From the NCBI GenBank assembly GCA_002716625.1, contig PBAS01000017.1, positions 84,910-148,909 on the forward strand: DNA of 64,000 bases, given 5' to 3'. The DNA is from Phycisphaeraceae bacterium (GTDB lineage: Bacteria; Planctomycetota; Phycisphaerae; Phycisphaerales; Phycisphaeraceae). Of the stretch, positions 8,183 to 17,144 are shown one piece after another. Under the pieces are notes generated by a model, which searched no databases, had not been told where the DNA came from, and saw nothing but the letters and a program-made list of their open reading frames with translations. The translations under genes and the position numbers were made by a program. Position 1 is the stretch's first letter. Each line of letters starts with the position of its first letter.

Positions 8183-9348
8183 CCACCTCCGAAACTTCCT
8201 CAGGTATATCATCGGGAATAGGGGGCAAGAGATTTCAAGGGCGAGTTCTTTATGTGGCACGCGCGCCATTTTTTAGCGGTGCCGAACAAGCACTGCTTTC
8301 AATGTTACGTCATTTGGACCGCGATCAAGTGACACCCGAACTGGTGGTTGGTCATGAGACCGAGCTTGTTGACAGGGCGCAGAAACTGGACATTCCGGTT
8401 CATCTCATCAAGCTTGTTAATAGGACGGCAACTTCCGTCTTCAGGTGGCGACGATCGCTTCGCCAGATGCATCAGCGTGTCATGGCGTTTGATCCCGATG
8501 TGATCCATGTAAATGATGTCCCCAGTGCTGCCGCTGCAAGTGTCACAGGGGCCAAGTATGGCATTGGACGTGTGGTTCACGTACGTTGGGGCATGACCGC
8601 AGTTGAAGCGGGTTGGTTCGTGCGCAGAGGATCGGAGTCTTTAATTTGCATCAGTCGGTGGATTCGCGATAGGCTTGGCAATCCAAGCCGCACGCCGCTT
8701 GCCGACACGAAGATAGAACTATTGGCTGATGCGGTTGACTGGCCTTTGCAGGGTGAGCCCCAACGGTCTTCTCTAACACTTTCGGAGCCAACAATCGGAT
8801 TTGCCGGCCAGATCATTCCGGACAAAGGGCTTGATCTTATCATCGAGGCCATGGCTAGGATGTCACCGTCTATGCGGCCGAAACTATTAATTGCTGGTCA
8901 AGATACACAGAATGATGGCAAGTACAGGGAAAAATTAATACAGACTGTCAAACATTACGGGTTAAGTGATCGAATTCGATGGCTTGGGTTTCTAGACGAC
9001 ATGACGCAGTTGTATGAGCAGGTTACTGCTATGGTTTGCCCCTCACGGCGTGAACCGCTTGGTTTGGTGCCATTGGAGGCTGCGGGATTTTCCATTCCAA
9101 CCTTAGCTAATCGTGTTGGTGGATTAGCTGAAACAATTCAAGACAATAAAACCGGCTGGTTGATTGAACCGACTACAGATGCTTGGGCTCAAGCTTTGGA
9201 AGAAATTCACAACCAAAAAAAGGTTGATCAGTTCGGGCATTCTGCTGGTGAGTGGACAAGGAAATTTTTCTCGCCATTAAATTACCAAGACCGCTTAATG
9301 GCAATATATAAACAATGTCAGATCCAGAGGGTTGGCTGTGACAGGTGA
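8179..9348 (+). CDS. Glycosyltransferase family 4 (group 1, GT-B fold)
   Basis: This 389-residue protein has two Rossmann-like halves. The N-terminal acceptor half has RAPFFSGAEQALLSMLRHL and DVIHVNDVPSAAA. The C-terminal donor half has IGFAGQIIPDKGLDLIIEAM and the E-x7-E-type nucleotide-sugar site in SRREPLGLVPLEAAGF. The start ATG 8179 overlaps the previous stop (ATGA). It follows three GT2 genes in the same transcript, so the polysaccharide unit is built by mixed GT-A and GT-B enzymes. The family call is firm; donor and linkage are unknown. Confidence 0.9.
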   Translation: MTTSETSSGISSGIGGKRFQGRVLYVARAPFFSGAEQALLSMLRHLDRDQVTPELVVGHETELVDRAQKLDIPVHLIKLVNRTATSVFRWRRSLRQMHQRVMAFDPDVIHVNDVPSAAAASVTGAKYGIGRVVHVRWGMTAVEAGWFVRRGSESLICISRWIRDRLGNPSRTPLADTKIELLADAVDWPLQGEPQRSSLTLSEPTIGFAGQIIPDKGLDLIIEAMARMSPSMRPKLLIAGQDTQNDGKYREKLIQTVKHYGLSDRIRWLGFLDDMTQLYEQVTAMVCPSRREPLGLVPLEAAGFSIPTLANRVGGLAETIQDNKTGWLIEPTTDAWAQALEEIHNQKKVDQFGHSAGEWTRKFFSPLNYQDRLMAIYKQCQIQRVGCDR

Positions 9349-10555
9349 TAATGCTATCCATGATGTCCTTCTCACTCAGCGGTTTCTGCCGGAGTACGGC
9401 GGGTCAATACGCTGGATGTATGAGTGCTATCGCCGCTGGTCCGGACCGGTCGATGTGATTACTCATAATTACTATGACAATCCTCCGCGAACACCGGAAT
9501 TTTTCGGTCGGCCCCCGCGTCCGGCCAGTGGGGATGACGTGCCCGACATTAATCTACAGGTTGATCGACGTGATATCTTTTTGCATGACTGGGGCCTTCA
9601 AAGTTGGGGCAATATAAAACGATACTGGCAGATGACACGCGCTGTTCGCGAGCGTTTCGGCGATCATGGGCGATTACGTGTCCATTGCACGCATGTGGTG
9701 CCGGAAGTATTCAGCCTAATACCGTTAAAGTGGCAATTCGGCCGGCGCCTGACAATAATCTGTTATGCACACGGAGAGGAGATCAGTGCGTGTTGTTCCA
9801 GTAAACAACTGCGTTTCATGCTTCGGGCTGGCTACCGTCAAGTCGATCTGCTGATTGCCAATAGCCAGAACACGGCAGACATGGCGCGTGAACATATCGA
9901 GCCTTCCAAGATCCATGTGATCAACCCAGGGGTAGACCTGGCTGAATTTGGCGCCGCAGCTGAGGCAGGTTCCCGTTGGCGGCATGAACAGGGTTTTGAT
10001 GACAAGTTGATCGTATTAACCGTGGGCCGGCTTGATCCACGTAAAAATCACATGGCAGTTATCAATGCGGTTGCCGCTATGACTGATCGGTTTGAAAATC
10101 TCTTGTATGTTATAGCTGGCGAAGGTCGGGAAGAAGAGCGTTTGCAAGCTCAAGTTAATGAGCTTGGAATCGCACAGCATGTCAGAATGATCGGTCCCTT
10201 GCATCAAAAAATGCGTCCGTGCTTGTATGGTGCTTGTGATGTATTTGCAATGCCGGCAATCCGTGATGGGACGGACATTGAAGGTTTTGGGATCGTATTT
10301 CTCGAAGCCGCCGCTTGTGGAAAACCTGTGGTTGCTGGTTGCGAAGGTGGGCAGGTCGAGGCTGTTGATGATGGGCATACCGGTCTTATTGTTGATGGCT
10401 CTGATTTAGCTGCGGTCAGCAGGGCGTTGGGATCTCTCCTTGCAGACGCTTCTCTGCGTCAGCAACTGGGCCGTCAGGGACAACATAAGGCCCGGAATCA
10501 CGACTGGGCTCAAGTTGTTCAGCGTACGACTAAACTGGTCGAAACAGTTAGCTGA
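9338..10555 (+). CDS. Glycosyltransferase family 4 (group 1, GT-B fold)
   Basis: GTG 9338 is taken as the start because AGAGGG (9326-9331) lies 6 bases upstream, whereas TTG 9332 would abut that site. The 405-residue product has RFLPEYGGSIRWMYECYRRW in the acceptor half. In the donor half it has VLTVGRLDPRKNHMAVINAV and DIEGFGIVFLEAAACGKPVV, the E-x7-E donor site. It overlaps the preceding gene by 11 bases. It resembles the PimB/mannosyl-type branch of GT4, but this is a by-eye impression. Confidence 0.89.
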   Translation: MTGDNAIHDVLLTQRFLPEYGGSIRWMYECYRRWSGPVDVITHNYYDNPPRTPEFFGRPPRPASGDDVPDINLQVDRRDIFLHDWGLQSWGNIKRYWQMTRAVRERFGDHGRLRVHCTHVVPEVFSLIPLKWQFGRRLTIICYAHGEEISACCSSKQLRFMLRAGYRQVDLLIANSQNTADMAREHIEPSKIHVINPGVDLAEFGAAAEAGSRWRHEQGFDDKLIVLTVGRLDPRKNHMAVINAVAAMTDRFENLLYVIAGEGREEERLQAQVNELGIAQHVRMIGPLHQKMRPCLYGACDVFAMPAIRDGTDIEGFGIVFLEAAACGKPVVAGCEGGQVEAVDDGHTGLIVDGSDLAAVSRALGSLLADASLRQQLGRQGQHKARNHDWAQVVQRTTKLVETVS

Positions 10556-10644
10556 CGCGCTATCATTCAATTGGCTCTCCGAGAGTCTCTTCGAAAATAT
10601 CGGACGTTAATTTAGGCTGTACAGATGCAGGGTCCTATAATTCG

Positions 10645-11532
10645 ATGGAATTCGGCTTTACGCTAACCATATTGGCGACGATTTCCGCAGTGGCGGTTGG
10701 GTTATTTAACCCGATATTCGCGCTTATGGTCTACTATGCCTTTTCGATCTTACGCCCGCAACAGTTGTGGTTTTGGATCACCAACTGGCCTATTGAGCGG
10801 CTCAGTTTTTGTATTGCTTTGGTGACCATTATCGGCTGGGCGGGAAAAAGTTTCGGCAATTTGGCTGGCTTGCGAGCGATCTGGCTACCATTGCTTGGCT
10901 TGGGGGGTTATCTTCTGAGTGGCGCTGTCGCCATGCAAATAAGTTTTGTTAGCCAGGAGCGTGCTTGGGACGCTTTATTATTGCAACTCAAGATTGGCCT
11001 GATGGCCTGGATTACAGTCACGTTGATAAAGAATGAAAAGCACCTTCATGTCTTTGCTTATTTAATTGCCGGCACGTTGGGTTATCTAGCCTGGGTATTC
11101 AATAGCGCATACTACTTTGATGGCTGGAATCGGATTTGGCCGATCGGTTTTGGTGGTGTTGATAACAATGGCATTGCCATGATTATGGTGATGGGGATCC
11201 CGGTCGCCTTTTTCTTGGCGGTTAATACAACCAAGTGGTGGATCAAGGTTGCGCTGTTTTTGGCCGTTGCGTGCGAGGTCCACGCGGTTTTATTCAGTTT
11301 TTCACGTAGTGCCCAACTGGGTTTGGTGATTGTTACTGCAACGATATTTGTCATTGCTTTGGTCAGGTTGCCACGTAAAGGGCTCACCGTTGCCATTGCG
11401 GTTATCTTTGTAGCATTGGGTCTAAGATTAGCCGGTACGGAGGTGCGTGATCGTTTTAACTCAATTTTCAATGATGCCGCGGACCGGGATGTTTCTGCTG
11501 CAAGTCGATTTGCAACTTGGTCTGCAGCTTGA
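10645..11532 (+). CDS. O-antigen ligase/polymerase-like membrane protein, part before an in-frame TGA
   Basis: These 295 codons encode about eight hydrophobic helices. ILRPQQLWFWITNWPIERLS, GFGGVDNNGIAMIMVM and LFSFSRSAQLGL match the Wzy/WaaL-like O-antigen ligase family, close to the exosortase-associated ligase branch. The frame ends at TGA 11530-11532, just before the conserved KDHPLGVGP segment that is encoded in the same frame from 11539. The protein is therefore cut inside the family domain, before the last periplasmic loop. It is either an inactivated gene, a sequencing error or a gene with readthrough. In the intact state it would polymerise or transfer the glycan made by the surrounding transferases. 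Confidence 0.8.
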   Translation: MEFGFTLTILATISAVAVGLFNPIFALMVYYAFSILRPQQLWFWITNWPIERLSFCIALVTIIGWAGKSFGNLAGLRAIWLPLLGLGGYLLSGAVAMQISFVSQERAWDALLLQLKIGLMAWITVTLIKNEKHLHVFAYLIAGTLGYLAWVFNSAYYFDGWNRIWPIGFGGVDNNGIAMIMVMGIPVAFFLAVNTTKWWIKVALFLAVACEVHAVLFSFSRSAQLGLVIVTATIFVIALVRLPRKGLTVAIAVIFVALGLRLAGTEVRDRFNSIFNDAADRDVSAASRFATWSAA

Positions 11533-11538
11533 GGATGC

Positions 11539-11982
11539 ATGAAGGATCATCCGCTCGGTGTGGGTCCACGAAACTTCAATCTAATTAGCGACCAGTATGG
11601 CTTGGTTCGTAATAAGAGCGTGCACAGCCTTTTTCTTCAGACCGGAGCGGACTACGGGATTCTGGGCATGGTTGGATTGGCGACTTTTTACTTTGCCACG
11701 ATGTTCAAAACATTCAAAATGGCATCCAGTGACACGGCGAGGAGGCTTGTTTGGCCACGATACTACGGTCACATGGTCTGTGTTAGCCTCGGTGGGTTTT
11801 TGGTCTGCAGCATTTTCATTGGGATGGAGTCAATTGAAAGCGGTTATATTATTTCATTGCTAGGTCTTTGTACGGTTATGCATGTGGACCGTATAGCGCA
11901 AAGAAAGCCAATGGGAGAAGCCGCCATTCCGGAACTTGAACAGGTGCCTGTCCCGGATAAAGGCAAGCCTATGTCGGTATGA
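11539..11982 (+). CDS. O-antigen ligase/polymerase-like membrane protein, part after the in-frame TGA
   Basis: This 147-codon frame continues the previous one without a shift; only the TGA and two codons (GGA TGC) separate them. It begins MKDHPLGVGPRNF, the signature that follows the large periplasmic loop in Wzy/WaaL-type proteins, and carries HSLFLQTGADYGILG and two or three further membrane helices. It ends in a short charged tail. A GAGG sequence overlaps the TGA, so reinitiation at ATG 11539 is conceivable. That would give a split two-chain protein, but a broken gene is the simpler reading. Confidence 0.75.
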   Translation: MKDHPLGVGPRNFNLISDQYGLVRNKSVHSLFLQTGADYGILGMVGLATFYFATMFKTFKMASSDTARRLVWPRYYGHMVCVSLGGFLVCSIFIGMESIESGYIISLLGLCTVMHVDRIAQRKPMGEAAIPELEQVPVPDKGKPMSV

Positions 11983-12285
11983 ATCAGGCTTGTTTCTTGT
12001 TGGGGGGACAGTTCAATGGCAGGCAAAAAGTTGTAAATTACAGTTTTTCCCAAAGCTCATATCCGCCGCCATCTGTTTGGGCAGATGGTAACATGATCCC
12101 TATTTGGTGTAGCAGTCTCTCTAGGACTAGATATTGCTGCGGCGTGGTGGGTTTGCAGTTGAATTGGCAACTAGAATGCCGAGCGTTTTGGTGTTGAATG
12201 GTAATTGCCCTGCCGTCATTTTGCCGATGTATGCTAAACGTCGCCCCATTGGCTCGCTTATGGTCTCAAACAGTCATTAATTGCC
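11983..12285. other. Intergenic stretch within the polysaccharide locus, possibly decayed
   Basis: These 303 bases separate the interrupted ligase from the last glycosyltransferase. No frame gives a recognisable protein. A 34-codon plus-strand frame ending just before 12286 is open further upstream without a start, which would fit a remnant of a lost gene. No clear promoter or terminator was found. Confidence 0.4.
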
Positions 12286-13416
12286 GTGAACGACGACCGT
12301 CCCGTGATCGCGCAGGTGTTACACCGGTTATACCTTGCTGGCGCCGAGGTGCTTTCAGCAGATCTGGCTAGAAATCTTGGCGATCGGTTTCGATTTGTAT
12401 TCATCTGTTTGGACGCAATTGGTTTGCTCGGTGATCAGTTGATCAAAGAAGGGTTTGAGGTTCTTAATTTAAAACGTCATCCGGGGATTGATTGGTCGGT
12501 TGCTAGATGCATGGGTGATCTTGTCCGCAGTCAGAAGATTGCTCTTCTTCATGCCCACCAGTACACACCATTTTTTTATGCTGCTGCCGGCCGAAGGTTG
12601 ATGCGCACGCCGATCCTGTTTACTGAACACGGTCGGCACTACCCAGATCAACGCAAGATTCAACGGGTGCTCGCGAACAAATTACTTTTGCGTCGATGTG
12701 ATCGTGTCATATCAGTCGGGCAGTTTGTTAAACAATCTCTTGTAGATTATGAGGGATTCCCCGCTCGACGTATTGAAACCATTTATAATGGAGTTGACAT
12801 CGATCGCTTTGATTGGAAGGGGAACCAGAAATTACGTGGTGCAGCTCGACAGGCACTTGAACTGCCTTCTGATCACCAGGTAGTTCTCCTTGTGGCACGT
12901 TTTCATCCTGTCAAAGACCATCAATTGGCGATTAGGGCCTTCGCCCGAGTGGTGTCCAAGAACAGACGAGCGGTACTTCTTTTGGTTGGTGATGGGGATG
13001 GACGTGAAGCAATTGAGAACCTGGTTCAGGCCTTGGGCATTAACGACAATGTTCGTTTTCTCGGTTTGCAGTCGGATATCCCCCAGATAATGGCTGCGGC
13101 CGATGTATTCATGCTCAGTAGTCTCAGTGAAGGGATATCCGTCACCCTATTAGAGGCAATGGCTAGCGGATTACCGGTTGCTGCAACTAATGTTGGTGGT
13201 AATGGCGAGGTTGTGATGGAAGGTAAAACTGGATTGCTTTCACCTCGAGGTAATTCTGAAATACTCAGCAGAAACCTGATGGCACTGCTTGGTAACGTGA
13301 ATATGCGGATGTCCATGGGGCAAGCGGCGCAACAGTGGGTAAGAAAGTGCTTCACACAGGAACAGATGCACAGTCGATATGCCGCGCTGTATCAGGAGAT
13401 GCTGAAAACCATGTGA
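12286..13416 (+). CDS. Glycosyltransferase family 4 (group 1, GT-B fold)
   Basis: This 376-residue protein starts at GTG 12286; no upstream in-frame ATG exists before a stop. The acceptor half has YLAGAEVLSADLARNL and LLHAHQYTPFF. The donor half has LLVARFHPVKDHQLAIRAF and the site SLSEGISVTLLEAMASGLPV. The family matches the GT4 enzymes of exopolysaccharide and exosortase-linked loci. It is the third GT-B enzyme of the locus and is set apart from the others by the interrupted ligase and a 303-base gap. It may therefore have its own promoter. Confidence 0.9.
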   Translation: MNDDRPVIAQVLHRLYLAGAEVLSADLARNLGDRFRFVFICLDAIGLLGDQLIKEGFEVLNLKRHPGIDWSVARCMGDLVRSQKIALLHAHQYTPFFYAAAGRRLMRTPILFTEHGRHYPDQRKIQRVLANKLLLRRCDRVISVGQFVKQSLVDYEGFPARRIETIYNGVDIDRFDWKGNQKLRGAARQALELPSDHQVVLLVARFHPVKDHQLAIRAFARVVSKNRRAVLLLVGDGDGREAIENLVQALGINDNVRFLGLQSDIPQIMAAADVFMLSSLSEGISVTLLEAMASGLPVAATNVGGNGEVVMEGKTGLLSPRGNSEILSRNLMALLGNVNMRMSMGQAAQQWVRKCFTQEQMHSRYAALYQEMLKTM

Positions 13417-13429
13417 CGGGATAAATACC

Positions 13430-14290
13430 ATGAATCGCTCATTTGTGTTTCTTGGGGTCATGTTTGTGGGGGCATTTTCGTGTGCATCTCAGTTGATGGA
13501 TGATCCTCTCTCGCATTTCACCCGGTCATGGCGTGACCATCCAATTTGGCACGACGGCAAAGCAGAAATTGCTGTTTATGAGGCGACACGTAGCATCTAT
13601 GGCAAACCCCGGAAATATTCGGCACGACTGTATACCAACAAAGAACACGCCAGTGCGAGGACAAAAACAAAAACACTTGACAATCAAGGCCGTGCAGTGT
13701 TCAAGCAGCATTTGCGTGAAGATGTCGCTACTGACAACTACAAATACCATTTCAGCACAATGTGTTTTGTGGGGATGAACGATCTCAAAAGCTTAAAAAT
13801 AGACATGGGTTCACAGGAGGATTGCGGCGCCACCTTTAAGCAATATGTGAACCATGCAGGGACTTGTATCTGGAGTCAATTCAGTTACTTTCCTGAAGAA
13901 GGTCATGTGGCCGGTTCGTATCCATCGCCGGAAAATCTTGTGTTTCAGGATGCCCTAAGCCTGATTCTGCGTGGTTATCCATTTGAAGATCCGGTTCCTC
14001 CTATTGATCTGATGGTTCTTGGTGATCAGACAACAACCCGCCATTCATCTCCGGAACCGATTCCCATGCAACTTTCATATTTGGGCCACGATACGTGTGA
14101 TCTACCTATAGGAAGGATTGGCGCCTATCGTTTACGTCTTGAGGCTGCCGATCATGCAGCCGTTCATGATTACTGGTTTGCCCAGTCAGCCAGGGCTCCG
14201 TGGCTGCATGTGATGGTTAAGTACCGGGGACCTGCCGGACTTGTCTATCAACTTGAGCAATTGGAGCGTCGCTCCTATTGGGGCCGATAG
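13430..14290 (+). CDS. Exported protein of unknown function
   Basis: This 286-residue protein opens with a signal-like segment FVFLGVMFVGAFSCASQ. AFSC is only a weak lipobox, so anchoring as a lipoprotein is uncertain. The mature part starts with WHDGKAEIAVYEATRSIYGK, a pattern I associate with a family of uncharacterised exported proteins in Bacteroidetes and Planctomycetes (W-x-x-G-x-A-E-x-x-x-Y...YG). No enzyme motif is visible. It follows the glycosyltransferase gene by 13 bases and is probably co-transcribed with it. It lies just before a peptidoglycan carboxypeptidase, which hints at an envelope role only by position. Confidence 0.75.
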   Translation: MNRSFVFLGVMFVGAFSCASQLMDDPLSHFTRSWRDHPIWHDGKAEIAVYEATRSIYGKPRKYSARLYTNKEHASARTKTKTLDNQGRAVFKQHLREDVATDNYKYHFSTMCFVGMNDLKSLKIDMGSQEDCGATFKQYVNHAGTCIWSQFSYFPEEGHVAGSYPSPENLVFQDALSLILRGYPFEDPVPPIDLMVLGDQTTTRHSSPEPIPMQLSYLGHDTCDLPIGRIGAYRLRLEAADHAAVHDYWFAQSARAPWLHVMVKYRGPAGLVYQLEQLERRSYWGR

Positions 14291-14365
14291 AAATTTGACC
14301 ATTGCTTCTGTAGTGATAAGTATGGTTTTTAGCTTCCTTTTCATGGCTTGCAGGGAACAGATCCA

Positions 14366-15910
14366 ATGCTGACGACATCAATCAACAAAATCCTGAGGCT
14401 TGCAGGTATTGCGCTGGCGGTTTTACTTGCCACTTGGGCGGAGGCTGGATCGATCCAGTCCAAAGTGTATGAGCATATTCGTGGTAAGGATCTCGGGGAA
14501 ACCAAGTACGCCATTATGATTGTAGATCTGACGGATGGCACTGAATTGGCCGCGATTAATGTACATGAACCAATGACGCCAGCAAGTAATATGAAACTGA
14601 TTACGACGGCGGCAGCGCTCGATGTTCTTCAGAGTCAGTTTAAGTTCAAGACGGATTTGCGCTTGGTCCAGCCGGCGGATTGGAATGAGGTGTCAGGTAG
14701 GTTACCCGATGAGAGTTCATTGCCAGCAGGTCCGGTGCTTGTGATCGTCGGTGATGGCGACCCTGCATTTGGCGATCCGAAATTGCTTGGCCGATATGAC
14801 CTTACCGTCGACGATCTATTGGACGAATGGGTTGAAACTATTCAAGGGGCGGGTGTGGCAAAGGTCGATCGGCTGGTGATTGATGACCGAATATTTGATA
14901 CCAGTTTTACCAAGGAGTCATGGCCGCAAGATCAACTGTCGGCGTACTACTGCGCTCAGGTGGCGGGGCTGAATTTTCATCGCAATGTGATCGAAGTTTG
15001 GCCAAAGCCAACGCAGACAGGCCGTACCCCGAAGATTGAACTTAAACCTCCAGCTCCATTTATGGTGATCACAAATCGGGCTATAACCGACAAGCCAGAG
15101 ACCCTTTCGGTGGACCGGCGGGCCAATACCAATCAGTTAGTTTTCAGGGGTAAAATTACGCACCGAAAACGCAGCCCATATCCCGTAACTGTTCATGACC
15201 CGCCGTTATTCTTTGCTCACCTGTTGCAGCACCGTCTCGCTCAGTCAGGTATTGAGGTGAACCAAGTTGATCGAGTTAAGGAAGGTGAGTGGTTGCCGCA
15301 GGGTCAAACAATCTATCGCAATGAGACAACTCTGTATGAAATCGTTCAAAGCTGCAACAGCCAATCGGTCAATCTTTACAGCGAGTCCTTGCTCAAAAGA
15401 ATAGGCCATCACTATACCGGGACGCCTGGGAGCTGGCGCAATGGGGCTTCTGCAGTTCGTCGCTTTCTACGTGAACGTTTAGGAATATCTGCCGCGGTCG
15501 TTGCGATAGATGATGGAAGTGGGTTAAGCCGAAAGAATCGCGTTACGGCAAATATCATTGTGCAGTTACTGAAAACCATGTATGAAGATGATCGCCATCG
15601 ACTCGACTACATAGAAAGCCTGTCGATCGCCGGAGTTCGGGGTAGTTTGAATAAAAGGAATCGGTTCAAGAATCAGCTGAAGGGGCGGGTATACGCCAAA
15701 ACGGGGTACATCAATGGTGTGAGCACACTGAGTGGATACGTGTTTCGTCAGGCAACTGATCAGCGTCCACATTCGAAAGAACTCAATACCGTGGCCTTCT
15801 CGTTGCTGTTTAATGATATCCGTTCGAACGTCGGGAAGGTAAAGAAAATACAAGATGAAATCCTTGAGCTTATTGACGAGTCATACACCTTGGCGCGTGC
15901 TGGCCAGTAG
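14366..15910 (+). CDS. dacB: D-alanyl-D-alanine carboxypeptidase/endopeptidase, PBP4 type (peptidase S13)
   Basis: ATG 14366 is preferred over TTG 14348 because AGGGA lies 9 bases upstream. The 514-residue protein has a signal peptide ending near LATWAEA. The three active-site motifs of S13 peptidases are present: S-x-x-K in MTPASNMKLITTAAA, S-x-N in SCNSQSVNLYSESLL and K-T-G in YAKTGYINGVSTLSGY. The roughly 200-residue insertion between the first two motifs is usual for PBP4. It would trim or cleave peptidoglycan cross-links in the periplasm. Planctomycetes have a thin peptidoglycan, so the substrate is plausible. Confidence 0.92.
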   Translation: MLTTSINKILRLAGIALAVLLATWAEAGSIQSKVYEHIRGKDLGETKYAIMIVDLTDGTELAAINVHEPMTPASNMKLITTAAALDVLQSQFKFKTDLRLVQPADWNEVSGRLPDESSLPAGPVLVIVGDGDPAFGDPKLLGRYDLTVDDLLDEWVETIQGAGVAKVDRLVIDDRIFDTSFTKESWPQDQLSAYYCAQVAGLNFHRNVIEVWPKPTQTGRTPKIELKPPAPFMVITNRAITDKPETLSVDRRANTNQLVFRGKITHRKRSPYPVTVHDPPLFFAHLLQHRLAQSGIEVNQVDRVKEGEWLPQGQTIYRNETTLYEIVQSCNSQSVNLYSESLLKRIGHHYTGTPGSWRNGASAVRRFLRERLGISAAVVAIDDGSGLSRKNRVTANIIVQLLKTMYEDDRHRLDYIESLSIAGVRGSLNKRNRFKNQLKGRVYAKTGYINGVSTLSGYVFRQATDQRPHSKELNTVAFSLLFNDIRSNVGKVKKIQDEILELIDESYTLARAGQ

Positions 15911-15926
15911 TGGGCGTGTAGATGAA

Positions 15927-17144
15927 TTATGGATGTGAGACGAAGATGACTGCTTCGCTGATTTCGACTCGATCCATCACGGGCCCATTGGCGGCTTCGT
16001 GAAGCGCAATTGACATGGTATGGCCAGATATCGGGGTGTTAATAAAGATCTGTGGGGTTGAAGCGTTGATGTGATACTGATCAAGAATCTGGCCGTCGAC
16101 ACGCAATACCAGGTCCAAATCTGCCCATCTCTCCGCTTGCCTGGTTTGCTCGGTCAATTGTACGGAAGTAGAAAAACGTGATGCATTTTTGGGTAAGGTC
16201 CACTGCATTACAACTGGGGCATGGGCGGATAAACGCTGCTCAAACCAGGTTGGTGGCCAATCTAAGCCAAAAACAGTTCCGCCCATTTCGACCTTCATGT
16301 TCAAGTCGGCTAGATTTATTAGATGGCCGTTAACGCATGCGATGTCAATCATCATGACGTTGTCAATTGGTATGGAAATCAAGAAATTTCCATCGAGTAA
16401 AGCAGGCTTGAAAAATAGGATTCCACGTCGAATTCCAAGGTTGGTTGCGGCAAGACGTGAACCGTCCGTCAGCCATACTAAATGTGTTTGGCGTCGTGGC
16501 GATGCAACTAAACTGCTACGGTTGTCCCCTGGTTTAATTAATGTGAATGCCCGTAGTTGTTTAGCCGGCAACACCACGTCCTGTTGCTTTCTTTGAGCAA
16601 TAAGCGGTTGATAGATAATGGCCTTGCCGGCTATCCGTTCAATAAAACCTTCAATCATGTCACCGTTTATTAACCAGATGCGGTCCGCACTGGCCGATGG
16701 CGTTCGTGGTGGAGACATACTCAATGAAACTGATCGGATCCGATCTAATTTGATGTGCAGTTCACCCAATTCATGCTGTTGCCATTTGATCTGCTGGCCA
16801 TCACCGCCGGTCCATTCTCCAATTAGATATTGGCCGTCAAACAACTCCATAACGGCTTGCGATTGCTGATGGTGCGGGGTTGTCATATCAATGTTTTGAT
16901 CTGTATTTCGGGGTGAAGTGGGCATAGGTGTTGAAAACTGGATGCGCAATATTTGATTAACCTGTTGATGTTGAAATGTGTGGCTGTTATCAAAATAGCC
17001 GATGCTTCCAAGAGAAAGCGATGTGATTTTGACCCGTTGACCTTTGAGATCTGTGCCCACAATAACGGCTGGGACAACCGCTTGTGTGGAGGGGGCGAAT
17101 GCGAGGAGCAATATTACCGGCCATGAATATCGCACACATCTCAC
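15927..17144 (-). CDS. Secreted protein with C-terminal NPCBM-like domain
   Basis: This 405-residue protein has a signal peptide (PVILLLAFAPSTQA). The centre has repeated short beta elements of the form I-W-L-[IT]-[ND]-G-[DS]: IWLINGDMIEGFIERI, LVWLTDGSRLAATNLG and ELFDGQYLIGEWTGGD. The last 110 residues resemble an NPCBM-type jelly roll, a putative carbohydrate-binding module, with LVLRVDGQILDQYHI and PISGHTMSIALHEA. The start is GTG 17144, which overlaps the stop of the preceding toroid gene as GTGA. It is the last gene of a four-gene operon. It has no catalytic motif and may bind surface sugars. Confidence 0.72.
   Translation of the reverse strand: MRCVRYSWPVILLLAFAPSTQAVVPAVIVGTDLKGQRVKITSLSLGSIGYFDNSHTFQHQQVNQILRIQFSTPMPTSPRNTDQNIDMTTPHHQQSQAVMELFDGQYLIGEWTGGDGQQIKWQQHELGELHIKLDRIRSVSLSMSPPRTPSASADRIWLINGDMIEGFIERIAGKAIIYQPLIAQRKQQDVVLPAKQLRAFTLIKPGDNRSSLVASPRRQTHLVWLTDGSRLAATNLGIRRGILFFKPALLDGNFLISIPIDNVMMIDIACVNGHLINLADLNMKVEMGGTVFGLDWPPTWFEQRLSAHAPVVMQWTLPKNASRFSTSVQLTEQTRQAERWADLDLVLRVDGQILDQYHINASTPQIFINTPISGHTMSIALHEAANGPVMDRVEISEAVIFVSHP

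Noticed and set aside
10636..10641. TATAAT just before the ligase-like gene
   Set aside because: It lies only 3 bases before ATG 10645 and has no -35 partner at 16-18 bases, so it is probably chance or would require a different start.
11530..11532. TGA as a sense codon (recoding or selenocysteine)
   Set aside because: TGA ends many intact genes here, including the overlapping joints, and no selenocysteine element or Sec-family context is present.
11979..12197. 72-codon frame whose ATG overlaps the stop of the ligase fragment
   Set aside because: The ATGA overlap was tempting, but the residue pattern is irregular with no family similarity or membrane segment, and it has no Shine-Dalgarno sequence.
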